A DNA stretch of 64,000 nt from positions 248,525 through 312,524 of the forward strand of contig NZ_RZNJ01000003.1 in the NCBI RefSeq assembly GCF_003994485.1. The letters run 5' to 3'. The stretch's first letter is position 1. Every line of letters begins with the position of its first letter. Origin of the DNA: Arsenicitalea aurantiaca (lineage in GTDB: Bacteria > Pseudomonadota > Alphaproteobacteria > Rhizobiales > Devosiaceae). The notes below the pieces were generated by a model. The model made no database searches. It had not been told where the DNA came from and was given only the letters and a program-made list of their open reading frames with translations. The translations under genes were made by a program, and so were the position numbers. Below, one piece after another: positions 1-8,127 of the stretch.

Positions 1-1
1 G

Positions 2-229
2 CTCGACGAGGTCGATGCTCCGCTCGACGATGCCAATGTCGAACGGTTCTGCAACCTGCTCGATTCGATGCGGACGAGAACCGAGACGCGATTCCTCGTC
101 ATCACCCACAATCCGATCACGATGAGCCGCCTCGATCGACTTTTCGGGGTGACGATGGCCGAACGCGGCGTCAGCCAGCTCGTATCGGTGGACCTGAAGG
201 GTGCGGAATCCTTCCTCGAGGCCGTCTGA
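2..229 (+). CDS. smc: Chromosome segregation protein SMC, C-terminal end (partial)
   Basis: This is the last 75 codons of an SMC ATPase; the gene begins before the window. The visible part is the C-terminal ABC-type head lobe. It opens at the Walker B/D-loop segment [12 protein letters not shown] and continues to the switch histidine in VITHN, then ends with the typical short tail. In the family these parts complete an ATP site with the N-terminal lobe of the partner subunit, driving DNA loop formation in chromosome segregation. The atp operon promoter starts about 90 bp after the stop. Confidence 0.9.
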   Translation, partial: LDEVDAPLDDANVERFCNLLDSMRTRTETRFLVITHNPITMSRLDRLFGVTMAERGVSQLVSVDLKGAESFLEAV

Positions 230-321
230 GCGGGGGACATTCGGCCCGGACAAGGTGCCGCACCATGCCTCACGGGCCTAAACATATTTGGTTTCAGTCA
301 CTTAGACCACAATTGCGGTTC

Positions 322-350
322 TTGACACCATAGTATCGCCTCACTATGTT
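322..350 (+). promoter_or_regulatory. Sigma70-like promoter of the atp Fo operon
   Basis: A perfect -35 box TTGACA (322-327) is followed by a 17-bp spacer and a -10 box TATGTT (345-350). It lies 60 bp upstream of the atpI start and is the only good promoter in the 180-bp smc-atpI gap. The -35 overlaps one arm of a 9-bp inverted repeat, CACCATAGT (326-334) with ACTATGGTG (375-383). The transcription start has not been determined. Confidence 0.6.
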
Positions 351-409
351 GCGCGCGACTTAGCAGGCAGGCCCACTATGGTGCCGGGCCGGACGACACG
401 GCGGACGCC

Positions 410-796
410 ATGGCAGAACCGCATGACACGAAGCGTCCGACCGGATCGGTGAACCGCGAAACGAGCGACCTCGCTTCGCGGATCGCGGCGGCGCAACGCA
501 GCCGCGAGGGTGCGGAAGTAGGGGGTGCTGCGGCAAGGGACATGACCGCGCTGAGCCGTGCGATACGGCTGGGTTCGGAGTTCATTGCCGCGATCCTGGT
601 GGGCACGGGCCTCGGCTATCTTATAGATAGCCTTGTGGGCACGCGGCCTTGGGCGATGCTGGTGCTGCTCCTTCTGGGGTTTGCGGCGGGCATCGTAAAC
701 GTCACCCGAGCGGTGGCGGAAATGAACAATGCGGCACCCGTGCCGGCACGATCGGAGCTCGCTCCGGACGACGAAGACGAAAACGACGACAAGTAG
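410..796 (+). CDS. atpI: ATP synthase protein I (AtpZ/AtpI family)
   Basis: A 128-residue protein with a hydrophilic, charged first half (about residues 1-55) and two transmembrane helices (about 58-80 and 84-105). The first helix contains the glycine-rich ILVGTGLGYLID segment typical of AtpI. A strongly acidic C-terminus follows. In the family it is a small membrane factor that helps assemble the c-ring and is not part of the finished enzyme. It is the first gene of the Fo operon, 21 bp before atpB. An alternative is AtpZ, its Mg2+/Ca2+ transport-related relative; the operon position fits either. Confidence 0.85.
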   Translation: MAEPHDTKRPTGSVNRETSDLASRIAAAQRSREGAEVGGAAARDMTALSRAIRLGSEFIAAILVGTGLGYLIDSLVGTRPWAMLVLLLLGFAAGIVNVTRAVAEMNNAAPVPARSELAPDDEDENDDK

Positions 797-817
797 TTCA
801 GCGCAAGGGGTTGCGGC

Positions 818-1573
818 GTGGCCGATCCGAACACAGTAGACCCGATCCACCAGTTTGCGATCTACGATATCTTCACGCTGGGCGACACCGGCATCAGTTT
901 TTCCAATTCCTCGCTCTTCATGGTGCTGACCGTCGGCACCATCGCGGCATGGCTCCTGCTCTCCACCGCCGGGCGGAAGATCATTCCGAACCGCGCGCAG
1001 GCCGCCTCGGAGATGCTTTACGAGTTCGTGGCCAACATGGTCAGGGGCGCCGCTGGAACCGAAGGGATGAAATTCTTCCCCTTTGTCTTCTCGCTCTTCA
1101 TGTTCGTCCTTGTTGCCAACTATTTCGGCATGGTCCCCTATTTCTTCACGGTGACCAGCCACATCATCGTCACCTTCGCGCTGGCCATGCTCGTCATGGT
1201 CGTGGTGATCGGCTATGGCTTCGCCCGGCACGGGGTCAAGTTCCTCAAGCTCTTCGTTCCGGCCGGCGTGCCTGGCTATGTGCTGCCGATCGTGGTTCCG
1301 ATCGAGGTCATCTCGTTCCTCTCCCGCCCGGTCAGCCTGTCCGTCCGTCTGTTCGGCAACATGCTGGCAGGCCACATCACCCTCAAGGTGTTTGCCGGTT
1401 TCGTCGTGACGCTGGGTTCGCTCGGCTTCCTCGGCGTGCTGGGCGCAGTGCTTCCGCTGATCATGGCGGTCGCCCTCACGGCGCTCGAATTCATGGTGTC
1501 GACCGTGCAGGCCTATGTGTTTGCCGTGCTCGCCTCGATGTATCTCAACGACGCGGTTCATCCTTCGCACTGA
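818..1573 (+). CDS. atpB: F1Fo ATP synthase subunit a
   Basis: The 251-residue Fo subunit a forms the half-channels that pass protons to the c-ring. The fourth long hydrophobic region carries the invariant arginine in [14 protein letters not shown]. The late glutamine and C-terminal helix ([16 protein letters not shown]) are also present. The start is GTG at 818, preceded by AAGGGG at 805-810; no in-frame ATG fits the usual N-terminus. Length matches alphaproteobacterial AtpB. It lies between atpI and atpE in the standard Fo order. Confidence 0.96.
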   Translation: MADPNTVDPIHQFAIYDIFTLGDTGISFSNSSLFMVLTVGTIAAWLLLSTAGRKIIPNRAQAASEMLYEFVANMVRGAAGTEGMKFFPFVFSLFMFVLVANYFGMVPYFFTVTSHIIVTFALAMLVMVVVIGYGFARHGVKFLKLFVPAGVPGYVLPIVVPIEVISFLSRPVSLSVRLFGNMLAGHITLKVFAGFVVTLGSLGFLGVLGAVLPLIMAVALTALEFMVSTVQAYVFAVLASMYLNDAVHPSH

Positions 1574-1647
1574 TCCGCATCCCGCAACTCTCCGGCGGCG
1601 CGTGGCCGACCGGAAAACCCTCGCTTAGCTCTCGAAAGGAAATCTAA

Positions 1648-1875
1648 ATGGAAGCTGAAGCCGCAAAGTTTCTCGGTGCAGGTATCGCCTGCTTTGGTAT
1701 GGCCGGCGCTGCCATCGGTGTGTCCAACATCTTCGGGAGCTTCCTCACCGGCGCTCTCCGCAACCCGGCTGCAGCCCAGAGCCAGTTCGGCAACCTGATC
1801 TTCGGCTTCGCCGTGACCGAAGCTCTCGGCATCTTCTCGTTCCTCGTCGCGCTGCTGCTCCTGTTCGCAGTCTGA
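1648..1875 (+). CDS. atpE: F1Fo ATP synthase subunit c
   Basis: A 75-residue hairpin of two transmembrane helices that forms the rotating c-ring. The first helix has the glycine/alanine-rich packing motif ([19 protein letters not shown]). The polar loop is ALRNPAAA. The second helix carries the proton-binding glutamate in AVTEALGIF. The ribosome site GAAAGGAAAT lies just before the ATG. A stem-loop follows the stop and may help give c the higher yield that Fo needs. Confidence 0.97.
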   Translation: MEAEAAKFLGAGIACFGMAGAAIGVSNIFGSFLTGALRNPAAAQSQFGNLIFGFAVTEALGIFSFLVALLLLFAV

Positions 1876-1897
1876 TCGAGATCAGAGACGCCCTTTC

Positions 1898-1925
1898 GCC
1901 GGCGGCCCCGCAACGGGCTGCCGGC
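1898..1925 (+). other. Intercistronic stem-loop between atpE and atpF'
   Basis: GCCGGCGGCCC (1898-1908) pairs with GGGCTGCCGGC (1915-1925) across a 6-nt loop, giving 11 bp with one G-U pair. No U-run follows, so it is not a normal terminator. It lies in the 84-bp gap after atpE and could protect the 3' end of an atpE-containing transcript or reduce read-through. That role is inference. Confidence 0.5.
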
Positions 1926-1959
1926 CATTCGTCCGGGCTGACCGGACCAGATTTCCGAT

Positions 1960-2625
1960 ATGGTGATGCCAATGGACGGCCAATTGCTAGTGCTAGCGCA
2001 GGCAGAGACCGGTAACGCCCTGGGCGAAACCGCACCCACCATCGAAGTCGAGGAAGTTGGCGAACCCAATCCGCTGACTGCCGACGAACAGGAACTGCAC
2101 GCGACCACCGAAGCCGATGGCGACGCGCACCATTCCGACGTCTTCCCGCCTTTCGATGCCACCACATTCGGCGACCAGCTTCTCTGGCTCGCGATCTGCT
2201 TTGCCTTCCTCTACGTGGTCATGAGCCGCATGGCCCTGCCCCGGATTGGCGGCATCCTCGAGCAGCGCAAGGCCCGTATCGAAGGTGACCTGGCCGCCGC
2301 CGACTATTCGCGCAAGAAGACGGACGCCGCCATCGCCGCCTATGAGGCAGCGCTCGCCGAAGCCCGCGCCAAGGCCCAGGCCATGGCCGAAGAGACCCGC
2401 ACTTCGATCAAGGCCGACATCGACGGCAAGCGTGCACAGGTCGAACAGGACCTTGCCCGCAAGCTCGAAGACGCCGAGGCACGCATTGCCGCCACCAAGG
2501 CTCAGGCGCTCGCCAATGTCGACGAGATCGCGGCCGACACGGTTCAGGCCCTCGTCGGCCAGCTGACCGGCGAAGTCTCGCAGGCCGAGGCCCGTGAGGC
2601 CGTCAGCCAGGTTTCCAAGGAGTAG
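1960..2625 (+). CDS. atpF': F1Fo ATP synthase subunit b' (divergent b)
   Basis: One of two b-type peripheral stalk subunits, as in photosynthetic bacteria and many alphaproteobacteria. The 221-residue product has a long acidic N-terminal stretch (to about residue 62). One transmembrane helix follows, beginning at the conserved VFPPFDATTFGDQLLWL, then a long Ala/Glu/Lys-rich coiled coil. Three in-frame ATGs (1960, 1966, 1972) make the exact start uncertain. It ends 6 bp before atpF. Often named atpG in annotation, not to be confused with F1 gamma. Confidence 0.92.
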   Translation: MVMPMDGQLLVLAQAETGNALGETAPTIEVEEVGEPNPLTADEQELHATTEADGDAHHSDVFPPFDATTFGDQLLWLAICFAFLYVVMSRMALPRIGGILEQRKARIEGDLAAADYSRKKTDAAIAAYEAALAEARAKAQAMAEETRTSIKADIDGKRAQVEQDLARKLEDAEARIAATKAQALANVDEIAADTVQALVGQLTGEVSQAEAREAVSQVSKE

Positions 2626-2631
2626 AGGCCC

Positions 2632-3129
2632 ATGTTCGATCTCGACGCCACCAGCTGGGCTTCCGTATGGGCGACGCTCGCCCTCGTCATCTTCATCGGC
2701 ATCATCATCTATTTCGGTGCCCACAAGATGATCGCCAAGGCGCTGGACACCCGCATTGCCAAGATCGAGTCCGATCTTGCCGAAGCTGACCGGCTCCGGG
2801 TGGAAGCCAAGGCGCTGCTCGAAGAGTATGAGCGCAAGCGTGAAGACGCCGAGAAGGAAGCCGAAGGCATCGTTCTGGCGGCTCGCGAAGAGGCCTTCCG
2901 CCTGACGGCTGAGGCCGGCGCTTCGCTCGACGCCCTGATCGCCCGCCGCACCAAGGCGGTCGAGGACAAGATCGCGCAGGCCGAGTCCCAGGCTCTTGCC
3001 GAAGTCCGCTCCCGTGCAGCGGACGTGGCGGTCGACGCAGCCCGCGTGCTGCTCGAAAAGCAGATGGGCGAAAAGGGCGATGCCCTCGTGCAGAAATCCA
3101 TCAACGACGTCGGCGCCCGGTTGAACTGA
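2632..3129 (+). CDS. atpF: F1Fo ATP synthase subunit b
   Basis: The 165-residue second peripheral stalk subunit has an N-terminal membrane helix (about residues 11-31) and a long charged coiled coil (LDTRIAKIESDLAEADRLRVEAK and onward) that should dimerise with b'. Length and layout match alphaproteobacterial AtpF. It is the last gene of the Fo operon and is followed by an intrinsic terminator 22 bp after the stop. The F1 genes (atpHAGDC) are not in the window, the usual separate arrangement in this class. Confidence 0.94.
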   Translation: MFDLDATSWASVWATLALVIFIGIIIYFGAHKMIAKALDTRIAKIESDLAEADRLRVEAKALLEEYERKREDAEKEAEGIVLAAREEAFRLTAEAGASLDALIARRTKAVEDKIAQAESQALAEVRSRAADVAVDAARVLLEKQMGEKGDALVQKSINDVGARLN

Positions 3130-3150
3130 GCTCCACGCGCCGCAGAATAC

Positions 3151-3179
3151 CAACGGGCCCCTCGGGGCCCGTTTTTTTT
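3151..3179 (+). terminator. Intrinsic terminator of the atp Fo operon
   Basis: A short GC-rich hairpin (AACGGGCCCC / GGGGCCCGTT, 3-nt loop TCG) is followed directly by a run of seven or more T residues on the plus strand. It begins 22 bp after the atpF stop codon. Confidence 0.93.
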
Positions 3180-3403
3180 ATGGTCTGCGCTTTGGTCTTC
3201 TCGCCCTCCTCCCAGAAGGCGGGGCGGGGGTCTGAGGTACCTGTCGCGCCTGTCGGGCCCGACGCATCGTTCCCGCTACCCCCACCTAACCTCCCCCTGA
3301 TAGGGGGAGGAACAGTCTGGTGCGAAGCGCGACACTCGAGGGTCTTCCCTCTCCTCCCTCTACTCTAGGGGGAAGCCGGGTGGGGGTTCCCGGCAGCCTC
3401 CGC
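3180..3403. repeat. Gene-free spacer with REP-like palindromes
   Basis: A gene-free spacer between the converging atp and gcv operons. It contains a perfect 9-bp inverted repeat, CCTCCCCCT (3290-3298) and AGGGGGAGG (3302-3310) around GAT, and a second stem GCCGGG/CCCGGC (3375-3394). The surrounding sequence is rich in CCCC and GGGG tracts. It looks like the dispersed intergenic palindromes seen in many alphaproteobacteria; only one copy is visible, so the repeat nature is inferred. Confidence 0.45.
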
Positions 3404-4945
3404 CTACTCTGCCGCTTCGGCTCGCCCCTCGGCTTCTTCCCATTTTAGCACGGGCTGTCGCGCCGCCCGCGTTTCATCGAGACGTCGCCGCGGCGCTGCA
3501 TGCGGTGCCGCGGTGAAGCGCTCCGCATCGCCCGCCCTGGCCGCGGAAGCCAGTTCCAGCATGACGTCACAGAAGCGATCGAGCGTCTGGAGCGATTCGC
3601 TTTCGGTCGGCTCGATCAGCATGGCGCCATGCACGACCAGCGGGAAATACATGGTCATCGGATGGAAGCCTTCGTCGATCAGGGCCTTGGCGAAGTCCAG
3701 CGTCGTCACGCCAGTCCCCTCGAGGAAGCTGTCGTCGAACAGGACCTCGTGCATGCAGGGCTGACCTCCGAACGGCGCTGAAAAGGTGCCTTCGAGCCGC
3801 GCCTTTATGTAGTTGGCGTTCAGCACCGCATCCTTGGCAGCCTGCGCCAGTCCGTCGCCACCATGGCTCAGCATGTAGGTGAGCGCCCGCACATACATGC
3901 CCATTTGCCCGTGGAAGGCCGTGATGCGCCCCAGCGCCTCGCCCTCGACATGCTCGACCAGTTCCAGCCCGTCGCCATTGCGCCTGAGGAATGGTAGCGG
4001 CGCGAAGGGTGCCAGCGCCTCGGACAGCACCACGGGGCCAGCGCCCGGTCCACCTCCGCCATGGGGCGTCGAGAACGTCTTGTGCAAGTTGATGTGCATG
4101 GCGTCGATACCGAGATCGCCCGGGCGCACTACCCCCATGATCGCATTGAAGTTCGCGCCGTCACAGTAGAAGAACCCGCCGGCCGCGTGGACGGCATCTG
4201 CGATCTCGATCACCTGAGGCTCGAAGAGCCCGCAGGTGTTGGGGTTGGTGAGCATGATCCCCGCCACATCCGGACCGAGCGCAGCCTTCACCGCCTCCAC
4301 GTCCACCGTGCCATCGGCCCGAGCATCGATGGAGCGGACCGAATAGCCGAGAAACGCGGCCGTGGCGGGGTTTGTCCCATGCGCGCTCTCGGGCACCAGG
4401 ACGACCCGGCGATGGCCTTCTCCGCGCGCCTCCTGGGCGGCCTTGATCGCCATCATCCCCAGCAGCTCGCCATGCGCACCGGCCTTGGGCGAAAGCGCCA
4501 CGGCCGCGGTGTTGGTCAGTGTCATGAGCCAGTCCGACAACTGCTGCATGACCGCAAGGGCGCCCTGTACGGTCGAAACCGGTTGCAGCGGATGGACGTC
4601 GGCAAAGCCTGGCAGGCGCGCCATCCTCTCGTTGAGGCGCGGATTGTGCTTCATCGTGCACGAGCCGAGAGGATACATGCCGGCATCGATCGACATGTTG
4701 AGCCGGCTGAGGCGCACATAGTGGCGCATCGCCTCCGGTTCGGTGAGACCGGCAAGATCGAGTGAGGTCCGGCGACCGAAGCCGCCGAGCCGATCTTCGC
4801 CGATCTCCACCTCGGGCAGATCGACACCCGAATGCTCCCGGTCGCCGATCTCGAAGAGCAGCGGCTCGTCGGGGAGAAGAGCGGCGGTGCGGATCGCGGT
4901 GACCGCGCCAGCGGCCGTCGGGCGGCCTTCCTTGTTCATGCTCAT
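3404..4945 (-). CDS. gcvPB: Glycine dehydrogenase (decarboxylating), subunit 2
   Basis: The C-terminal half of the two-part P protein, which decarboxylates glycine and hands the aminomethyl group to lipoyl-GcvH. At 513 residues it carries the family segment YPLGSCTMK (91-99) and the PLP lysine in NLHKTFSTPHGGGG (Lys289). Its start overlaps the gcvPA stop by 4 nt, so the two halves should be made together. It is the last gene of the riboswitch-led operon. The final 20 residues (KWEEAEGRAEAAE) are an acidic tail. Confidence 0.96.
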   Translation of the reverse strand: MSMNKEGRPTAAGAVTAIRTAALLPDEPLLFEIGDREHSGVDLPEVEIGEDRLGGFGRRTSLDLAGLTEPEAMRHYVRLSRLNMSIDAGMYPLGSCTMKHNPRLNERMARLPGFADVHPLQPVSTVQGALAVMQQLSDWLMTLTNTAAVALSPKAGAHGELLGMMAIKAAQEARGEGHRRVVLVPESAHGTNPATAAFLGYSVRSIDARADGTVDVEAVKAALGPDVAGIMLTNPNTCGLFEPQVIEIADAVHAAGGFFYCDGANFNAIMGVVRPGDLGIDAMHINLHKTFSTPHGGGGPGAGPVVLSEALAPFAPLPFLRRNGDGLELVEHVEGEALGRITAFHGQMGMYVRALTYMLSHGGDGLAQAAKDAVLNANYIKARLEGTFSAPFGGQPCMHEVLFDDSFLEGTGVTTLDFAKALIDEGFHPMTMYFPLVVHGAMLIEPTESESLQTLDRFCDVMLELASAARAGDAERFTAAPHAAPRRRLDETRAARQPVLKWEEAEGRAEAAE

Positions 4946-6285
4946 GCGAGCGCCTCCCGTAGCCCTTCGATGAGAGCGGAAATGTCCTGATCGGTCGTCA
5001 GTTCGGTTGCGGCGAGCACCAGAAGGTTATCGACCGACGGGTCGCCGGGCAGAAGCCGTGAGACGGGAAGCCCCGCAATGATGCCCCGCATGGCCAGCGC
5101 CTCGACAACTTCCGCGGCTGGTACAGGCAGGGCTATGGTCATCTCGTTGAAGAAGGTCCCGTTGAGCAGCCTTACGCCCTCCAGCCTCGCAAGCCCATCG
5201 GCGAGCGTATTGGCGCGCTCATGATTGAGCCTTGCGAGCCGGACGAGGCCCGCCTCGCCCAGGAGCGACAGATGGATCGAGAAGGCGAGCGCGCAGAGGC
5301 CTGAATTGGTGCAGATGTTGGAGGTCGCCTTCTCGCGCCTGATGTGCTGTTCGCGTGTCGACAGCGTCAGCACGAACCCGCGACGCCCGCTGGCGTCCAC
5401 CGTTTCCCCGCAGAGCCGTCCGGGCATCTGCCGAACGAAGGATTTGCGGGTTGCGAGGAGCCCGACATAGGGGCCACCGAAATTGAGCGCATTGCCCAGA
5501 GACTGGCCCTCGGCAACGACGATGTCGGCGCCAAGAGCGCCCGGGGCTTCGAGGAGGCCGAGCGAAACGATCTCCGTCACGACCACGATCAGCAGCGCGC
5601 CGATGGCATGCGCGGCGTCGGCAGCCCGGCGGAGGTCGCGCAGGTGACCGAAGAAGTCGGGCGTCTGGATGACGATCGCAGCCGTCCTGTCGTCGAGCCG
5701 GTCGAGGATATCCCCCTGCCCTTCAGGCGAGGGGCTGAGGCAGATGAGATCTTCGTCCTCCCCCAGATAGGAGCGGACGACGTCGCGATATTGCGGATGA
5801 AGTCCGCCCGACAGCAGCACCCTGTTGCGCCGGGTGATGCGCTTGGCCATGAGCACGGCTTCCGCGGTCGCGGTCGAACCGTCATACATGGAGGCATTGG
5901 CGACCTCCATTCCGGTCAGATGGGCGACCTGGGTCTGGAACTCGAAGAGCATCTGGAGTGTGCCCTGCGAGATCTCGGGCTGGTATGGCGTATAGGCCGT
6001 CAGCCATTCGGAGCGCTGGATCAGATGATCGACGCTCGCCGGGACGTGATGGCGATAGGCGCCGGCGCCCAGAAAGAACGGGCCATCTCCAGCCGCATGA
6101 TTGGCCTGCGCGAGGCGCCGCATATGCGCCTCGACGGAAAGTTCGGGGCTGTGGCGAGGCAGGTCCAGCGCGTGCAGTTGCAGCGCCGAGGGCGGCACTG
6201 CCGCGAACAGGGCCTCGGCGTCCGCAACGCCGATGGTCGCGAGCATGTGCGCGCGGTCGGCTTCGGAATGTGGAAGGTATCGCAT
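4942..6285 (-). CDS. gcvPA: Glycine dehydrogenase (decarboxylating), subunit 1
   Basis: The N-terminal half of the split P protein (447 residues). It begins with the family pattern MRYLPHSEADRAHML and contains SYTPYQPEISQG-like (here TAYTPYQPEISQG) and the NFGGPYVGL segment. In the family this half lacks the PLP lysine but completes the heterotetramer with GcvPB. It lies 15 bp after gcvH and overlaps gcvPB by 4 nt. As I recall, most Hyphomicrobiales have a one-chain GcvP of about 950 residues, so the split form is notable. Confidence 0.96.
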   Translation of the reverse strand: MRYLPHSEADRAHMLATIGVADAEALFAAVPPSALQLHALDLPRHSPELSVEAHMRRLAQANHAAGDGPFFLGAGAYRHHVPASVDHLIQRSEWLTAYTPYQPEISQGTLQMLFEFQTQVAHLTGMEVANASMYDGSTATAEAVLMAKRITRRNRVLLSGGLHPQYRDVVRSYLGEDEDLICLSPSPEGQGDILDRLDDRTAAIVIQTPDFFGHLRDLRRAADAAHAIGALLIVVVTEIVSLGLLEAPGALGADIVVAEGQSLGNALNFGGPYVGLLATRKSFVRQMPGRLCGETVDASGRRGFVLTLSTREQHIRREKATSNICTNSGLCALAFSIHLSLLGEAGLVRLARLNHERANTLADGLARLEGVRLLNGTFFNEMTIALPVPAAEVVEALAMRGIIAGLPVSRLLPGDPSVDNLLVLAATELTTDQDISALIEGLREALA

Positions 6286-6300
6286 GTCTCGTCCCGCTCC

Positions 6301-6666
6301 TCAGCCAATGAGCGCGCCATAGGCGGCCTCGTCCATGAGGCCCTCGAGCTCGGAAGGGTCGGAGGGACGAATCTTGAACATCCAGCCTTCAGCGCCCGGC
6401 GCCGTATTGACGAGCCCGGGCTCGCCGGCGAGTGCCTCATTGACCTCCGTCACGGTGCCGCTGACCGGAGCATAGATTTCAGATGCAGCCTTCACCGATT
6501 CGACGACGGCCGCTTCGTCGCCCTTTGCGAAAGTCTGGCCGACGCTTGGCAACTCGACGAATACGATGTCGCCAAGCTGCTCCTGGGCATAGGTGGAAAT
6601 GCCGACGACGCCGATCTCCCCCTCCATGCGAATGTATTCATGGTCTTTGGTAAAGCGCGTGGTCAT
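6301..6666 (-). CDS. gcvH: Glycine cleavage system H protein
   Basis: The lipoyl carrier of the glycine cleavage system. At 121 residues it has normal family length. The lipoylation lysine lies in the hairpin ESVKA (Lys59), and the usual HEYIR and ISTYAQEQLGDIVFVELP segments precede it. It shuttles the methylamine arm between the P, T and L proteins. It follows gcvT by 2 bp and precedes gcvPA by 15 bp. A dedicated L protein (lipoamide dehydrogenase) gene is not in the window. Confidence 0.97.
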   Translation of the reverse strand: MTTRFTKDHEYIRMEGEIGVVGISTYAQEQLGDIVFVELPSVGQTFAKGDEAAVVESVKAASEIYAPVSGTVTEVNEALAGEPGLVNTAPGAEGWMFKIRPSDPSELEGLMDEAAYGALIG

Positions 6667-6668
6667 GG

Positions 6669-7850
6669 TCAGATCCCGGATGAGGAGGATTTTCGGAAAT
6701 AGCGGTGGGGGACGAAAGGCATCGGCGTGACGACGGCGCGCTGCGCGCGGCCGCGCACGCTGACCTGGAGTTCGGTGCCCTCAGCGGCAAAGGCGGGAGG
6801 CACGAAGCCCATGGCGATGGCGCGTCCCAGCGTCGGCGAAAAGCCTCCCGAGGTGACGCGACCGATTTCGGCGCCATCAGCATCCAGTATGCTCGCGCCC
6901 TCCCGGGCGGGCGCACCATCGACCAGCAGCCCTAGGCGCAGGCGAGACGGTCCGCGATCGAGTTCACCGAGGATCCGCTCCGCACCCGGGAAATCGCCGT
7001 TCAACCGGCGACGCTTGGAGAGAGCAAAACCGAGGCCGGCCTCGATCGGCGACACGCTCGTATCGAGGTCATGCCCGTAAAGCGGCAGCCCGGCCTCGAG
7101 CCGCAGCGAATCGCGAGCACCGAGCCCTGCCGGACGAACCCGTGGATCGGCAGCCAACGTGTCCCAGAAAGCGAGCGCTTGCTCTGGGGCGACGAGAACT
7201 TCGAAGCCGTCCTCGCCGGTATAGCCGGAGCGGGAAACGACGAGGCGCGTGCCGCCCCAGTCAAAGCTTTCGTATTGCATGAAGCCGAGGGCCTGGGCGC
7301 CCGGAACGGCCGCCGCCATCACCGCTACCGCCTCGGGTCCCTGAAGCGCGAGGAGAGCGCAATTGTCCGCCCGGTTGAGCTGCGCGGCGGTGCCGCAGGC
7401 GGCCGAAATGCGGGCGAAGTCGTCATCCTTGGTCCCGGCATTGACGACGAGGAACAACACGCCCGCCCAGTCCGGTGATGCCGGCCGGGCCAACATGAGA
7501 TCATCGAGGATGCCACCGCGCTCGTCGAGCAGGAGGCTGTAGCGCAACTGCCCGGGTTTCATCCCGCGCACATCGGCCGAAACCAGCGGCTCGATCAGCG
7601 CGGCGATCGCGGCGTGATCAGCCTCCGGCTCACCGGTCCGTTCGGCCAGCATGAGGAATGCCGGGCCCATGTGGGAGACGTCGAAGAGACCCGCATGTTC
7701 GCGCGTCCAATTGTGCTCGGCGATGATCCCGCTGGGATACTGGACGGGGAGCGCATAGCCCGAAAACGGCACGATACGCCCGCCAAGCGCGACGTGCCGT
7801 GAGTTGAGCAGCGTGGTTTTGAGAGTGTCGTCTCCCGGCGCATTGGCCAT
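6669..7850 (-). CDS. gcvT: Aminomethyltransferase (glycine cleavage T protein)
   Basis: Transfers the methylene group from lipoyl-GcvH to tetrahydrofolate and releases ammonia. The 393-residue product shows GcvT_N features (LFDVSHMG, GMKPGQLRYSLLLDERGGILDDLM, RSGYTGEDGFE) and the C-terminal barrel domain. It is slightly longer than the common 365. It is the first gene of the operon, about 55 bp downstream of the tandem glycine riboswitch, so expression should follow glycine level. Confidence 0.96.
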   Translation of the reverse strand: MANAPGDDTLKTTLLNSRHVALGGRIVPFSGYALPVQYPSGIIAEHNWTREHAGLFDVSHMGPAFLMLAERTGEPEADHAAIAALIEPLVSADVRGMKPGQLRYSLLLDERGGILDDLMLARPASPDWAGVLFLVVNAGTKDDDFARISAACGTAAQLNRADNCALLALQGPEAVAVMAAAVPGAQALGFMQYESFDWGGTRLVVSRSGYTGEDGFEVLVAPEQALAFWDTLAADPRVRPAGLGARDSLRLEAGLPLYGHDLDTSVSPIEAGLGFALSKRRRLNGDFPGAERILGELDRGPSRLRLGLLVDGAPAREGASILDADGAEIGRVTSGGFSPTLGRAIAMGFVPPAFAAEGTELQVSVRGRAQRAVVTPMPFVPHRYFRKSSSSGI

Positions 7851-7904
7851 GGTTCACCAGACGGTTAGAGGCACCTTGCGCAGCCCGCTCAGGACTGCCC
7901 GAAA

Positions 7905-8076
7905 TGCCCCCTCTGTCCGCTAACCTGAGAGATTTCCCCGCCTGTGGCAGGTTGCTCCTTCGGTGGGGTCTACGACCCGCTTTCCAGAGTCCAGTGCGAC
8001 TGCGGTCCTTTGGCCTGAGAGTTTCCGGGGCGGTTGCTCCTTCGGCGCCGGGCATGCCCGGTCTCTCCCGCAGTCA
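7905..8076 (-). promoter_or_regulatory. Tandem glycine riboswitch (two aptamers) upstream of gcvT
   Basis: Read on the minus strand, the first aptamer (about 8075-7998) has the consensus blocks GCGGGAGAGACC, GCCGAAGGAGCAACC and GGAAACTCTCAGGC...AAGGACCGC. The second (about 7990-7909) has ACTCTGGAAAG, ACCGAAGGAGCAACC, GGAAATCTCTCAGGTT and GCGGACAGAGGGG. The two are joined by a short linker, the usual arrangement for this class. Both lie just upstream of gcvT, the normal target, and probably switch the gcv operon on when glycine is abundant. The expression platform is not obvious in the 55 bp before gcvT. Confidence 0.96.
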
Positions 8077-8127
8077 ATTCACTCTTGGCGGCAAACCGGT
8101 CCGGAGTCAATCCGGACCATGGCGCCT

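Noticed and set aside
243..278. Possible smc terminator (GGCCCG...CGGGCC)
   Set aside because: Long 24-nt loop and no T-run; too weak to call.
614..632. Eight-bp perfect hairpin GGCTATCT/AGATAGCC inside atpI
   Set aside because: It lies in conserved coding sequence (GLGYLIDSL) and is explained by codons; no other sign of function.
344..3153. Long minus-strand open frames opposite the atp genes (up to 408 codons)
   Set aside because: His/Arg/Glu-rich products with no family pattern. They are the antisense of well-supported atp genes and follow from high GC at third positions.
3375..3394. Possible gcvPB terminator (GCCGGG/CCCGGC)
   Set aside because: Six-bp stem without a T-run on the minus strand; kept only as part of the spacer description.
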